The notes under the pieces were generated by a model that worked only from the letters and a program-made list of their open reading frames with translations, was not told the DNA's origin and did no database searches. 64,000 bases of DNA, from the NCBI RefSeq assembly GCF_030272615.1, contig NC_081413.1:555423136-555487135 (forward strand). The letters run 5' to 3'. The translations under genes were made by a program, and so were the position numbers. The DNA is from Cryptomeria japonica. Taxonomy: Eukaryota > Streptophyta > Pinopsida > Cupressales > Cupressaceae. How positions within the stretch are numbered: position 1 is the stretch's first letter; the number at the start of each line of letters is the position of its first letter. Below, one piece after another: positions 62,261-64,000 of this stretch.

Positions 62261-63551
62261 TGATACCCTAACTGGTACTGAGAGGGGGTGGGGTGAATCA
62301 ATACAAGCAAAAACTTTCTCAACACTTTATCATATTAAAACAATGCTCACCGGTTGTCTTCACCACTGAACTTAACCATGGGTATATTGGTTAAATGCAA
62401 ATACTTTAGAAAACATTTGACATACCTTAAATCTTGATGACTACTTCCTAATATAATCAAGCATGAGTTGTATCAACAATACCATAATCATTTAGCATTG
62501 CATGCATAACTAACTTAATCAACAACTACTCAATCATCACATGAAAACTCACAACCCATAACACACAGATTTTTCACGTGGAAACCCAAATGGGAAAAAC
62601 CACAGTGGGGATGAATACATATAAGCTTGTTTTGAACTCTTTTGAAGTTCACTCTGTTAGGATCCTAGTCCAATTAAAGACTTTACAATAAGGTTCTATT
62701 AGGAACCAATCCTATTAGAGATCACCTGGTTAAGGGATGGCTATAAACCCTGTTAAAGGTTACCTTGCTAGAGGATTTAAAGATCTCAATGAACTTGAGT
62801 CACCTGTTTAGAGGATTTGCAACAAGCCTGTTAAAGCTACCCGGTCAAGGGATTGTCCTTTTGTTGAAATTGTTAGAAGTCAAAAGGTAAATCTTTGATC
62901 CGATAACAACACTACTTGATAGGGAAGATCCTTTTCAGCTCCTCTCCTCTGCAATCACACTTTGCATATTCCACTCTTTGGTTTGGCAGGTATCTCAACA
63001 TGTGGACATAAACACATCATCTGCCAACCCAAACAATAACAAACATCATCGACCTTATAGACAATAATTAGGTCGGTAGCATAAACCCTAAACGTTAAAC
63101 ATTTTAGGTTTACAATTACAAACGATCCAACCCTGACTATTAGATCCATTGCATAGAATGAAGTGATCTAAAATAGATATTAAGTCGTTCTACATCATCC
63201 ATTCTTCACCACATCTGGAAATCAGTAACCCATCACACGCACTTCATACACCACTCTGAATATCACGCATTCTTGAGGTAGACATTCAAATGCATTTGAT
63301 CTTCATGCTCACAAGCACATAGCTGATGTGGCACCATGATCTCATCCTTATCTCTTAACTAACTGATCATAGAATGTCATTGGTTGCACTGCCTAGGCCA
63401 AACCGGAAACCCTAGAGCTGAACAGGGACTACCAATCGGTAGTCACACATAGTGAACCCCGACTCTGATCCACTCCATCCCAGTTGACCATAACCGTTTC
63501 CAATCTTCATACCAGTTCATACTGGTTCACCTATTGACATCAATGACAACA
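62261..63551 (-). repeat. LTR-like sequence D1
   Basis: Shows the same module order as the LTRs of A and C: a G-run with TGAATCAA (62280-62300), CACGTGGAAACCCAAATGGG then AAAAACCACAGTGGGG (62575-62610), GAGGATTTAAAG and AAGGGATT repeats, and an end near CAATGACAACA (63551). Orientation is inferred from that order. It has no matching second copy, PBS or PPT in the window, so it may be a solo LTR; the left boundary could instead be at TGGTACTGAGAGG (62274). Confidence 0.6.
63425..63442. repeat. perfect 7-bp-stem inverted repeat
   Basis: GACTACCAATCGGTAGTC, a 7-bp stem with a 4-base loop, inside LTR-like sequence D1. The stem sequence matches the cluster at 60.1-60.3 kb. Confidence 0.8.
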
Positions 63552-63556
63552 TACAT

Positions 63557-64000
63557 TGTCACCGCTATTAATAAGATGAGAGGGGGGGGGGTGAATCATA
63601 TAAACTCAATAATGAATAAATTCATTAGATTCAACCTTGGTAGCCTTTACTTCTATATGTATCCAAAACTGTAAATCATTCAAACTCATAAACAGATAAC
63701 CTTAAAACATCACAACACATTTAACACCATATTTAATGTGGAAACCTAAGTAGGGAAAAACCACTGTGGGATTTCGGACCCACTAAGAAATATACCATTC
63801 TAGAGTATGCTCGGTTAAAAGCCAATCCTGTTATAGATTACATACACATTGCTAGATGTGACCCGGTTAAGGGATTTCCCTCAGATTTGTTATAATCTTG
63901 CATTTTGTTAGAAGTGACCTTGTCAAAGGATTTCAAACACTCAACTAGAATGTTACCTTGCTAGAGGATTTACAAATAAGACTGTTAGGTCCACTCGGTT
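63557..64000 (-). repeat. LTR-like sequence D2, partial
   Basis: A second sequence with the same module order starts within a few bases of the end of D1: GAGAGGGGGGGGGTGAATCAT (about 63578), TGTGGAAACCTAAGTAGGG and AAAAACCACTGTGGG (63737-63770), then the AAGGGATT and GAGGATTT repeats. It runs off the right edge of the window. Confidence 0.6.

Overview
The window is AT-rich nuclear DNA from a seed plant. The density of LTR retrotransposons and decayed repeats, together with a plant-specific pentatricopeptide (PPR) fragment, suggests a large repeat-filled genome such as a conifer or other gymnosperm. That assignment is inference; nothing here fixes the species. I found no intact host gene, rRNA or tRNA gene, or CRISPR array. 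Nearly all recognisable coding sequence belongs to retroelements, and every complete element lies on the minus strand.

Three bounded LTR elements dominate. Element A (16406-23962) has LTRs of about 1.16 kb, an initiator-Met-tRNA type primer binding site (PBS) and a polypurine tract (PPT), but no reverse transcriptase or integrase. It carries a gag-like frame with four zinc-knuckle positions, then a second, roughly 1,070-codon frame with a long Lys/Glu-rich coiled coil, both interrupted by stops. Element B (36633-47201, target duplication AATAT) has near-identical 1.23-kb LTRs. It encodes one uninterrupted 945-residue Pro/Gln/Ser/His-rich protein of unknown function and no gag knuckle, protease, RT, RNase H or integrase. 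A 20-bp repeat array sits near each end of its internal region. Element C (48914-55629, target duplication AGGCC) is an almost complete Ty1/Copia element with gag, protease, integrase, RT and RNase H, damaged by one frameshift and a few substitutions. A and C share the PBS and an almost identical PPT block, so A could have been mobilised by C-like machinery.

Region by region: 1-12000 is mostly unrecognisable, with weak repeat fragments. 12081-12830 holds a GGCGAAT motif recurring at about 42 bp. 13306-13936 holds ankyrin and PPR pseudogene fragments side by side. 15881-24975 holds element A, apparently inside an older LTR next to a Ty3/Gypsy integrase-chromodomain remnant (24388-24975). 25000-36600 is decayed repeat DNA. 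Elements B and C follow, then a GA-rich tract (56105-56440), a decayed retroelement leader/LTR-like region with minisatellites (58289-62255), and two adjacent LTR-like sequences running off the right edge.

By-eye LTR comparison suggests B is youngest (about 1% divergent), then C and A (several percent). The best candidates for something undescribed are B, with its lone intact protein and flanking 20-bp arrays, and A, with gag plus a giant accessory frame in place of pol.
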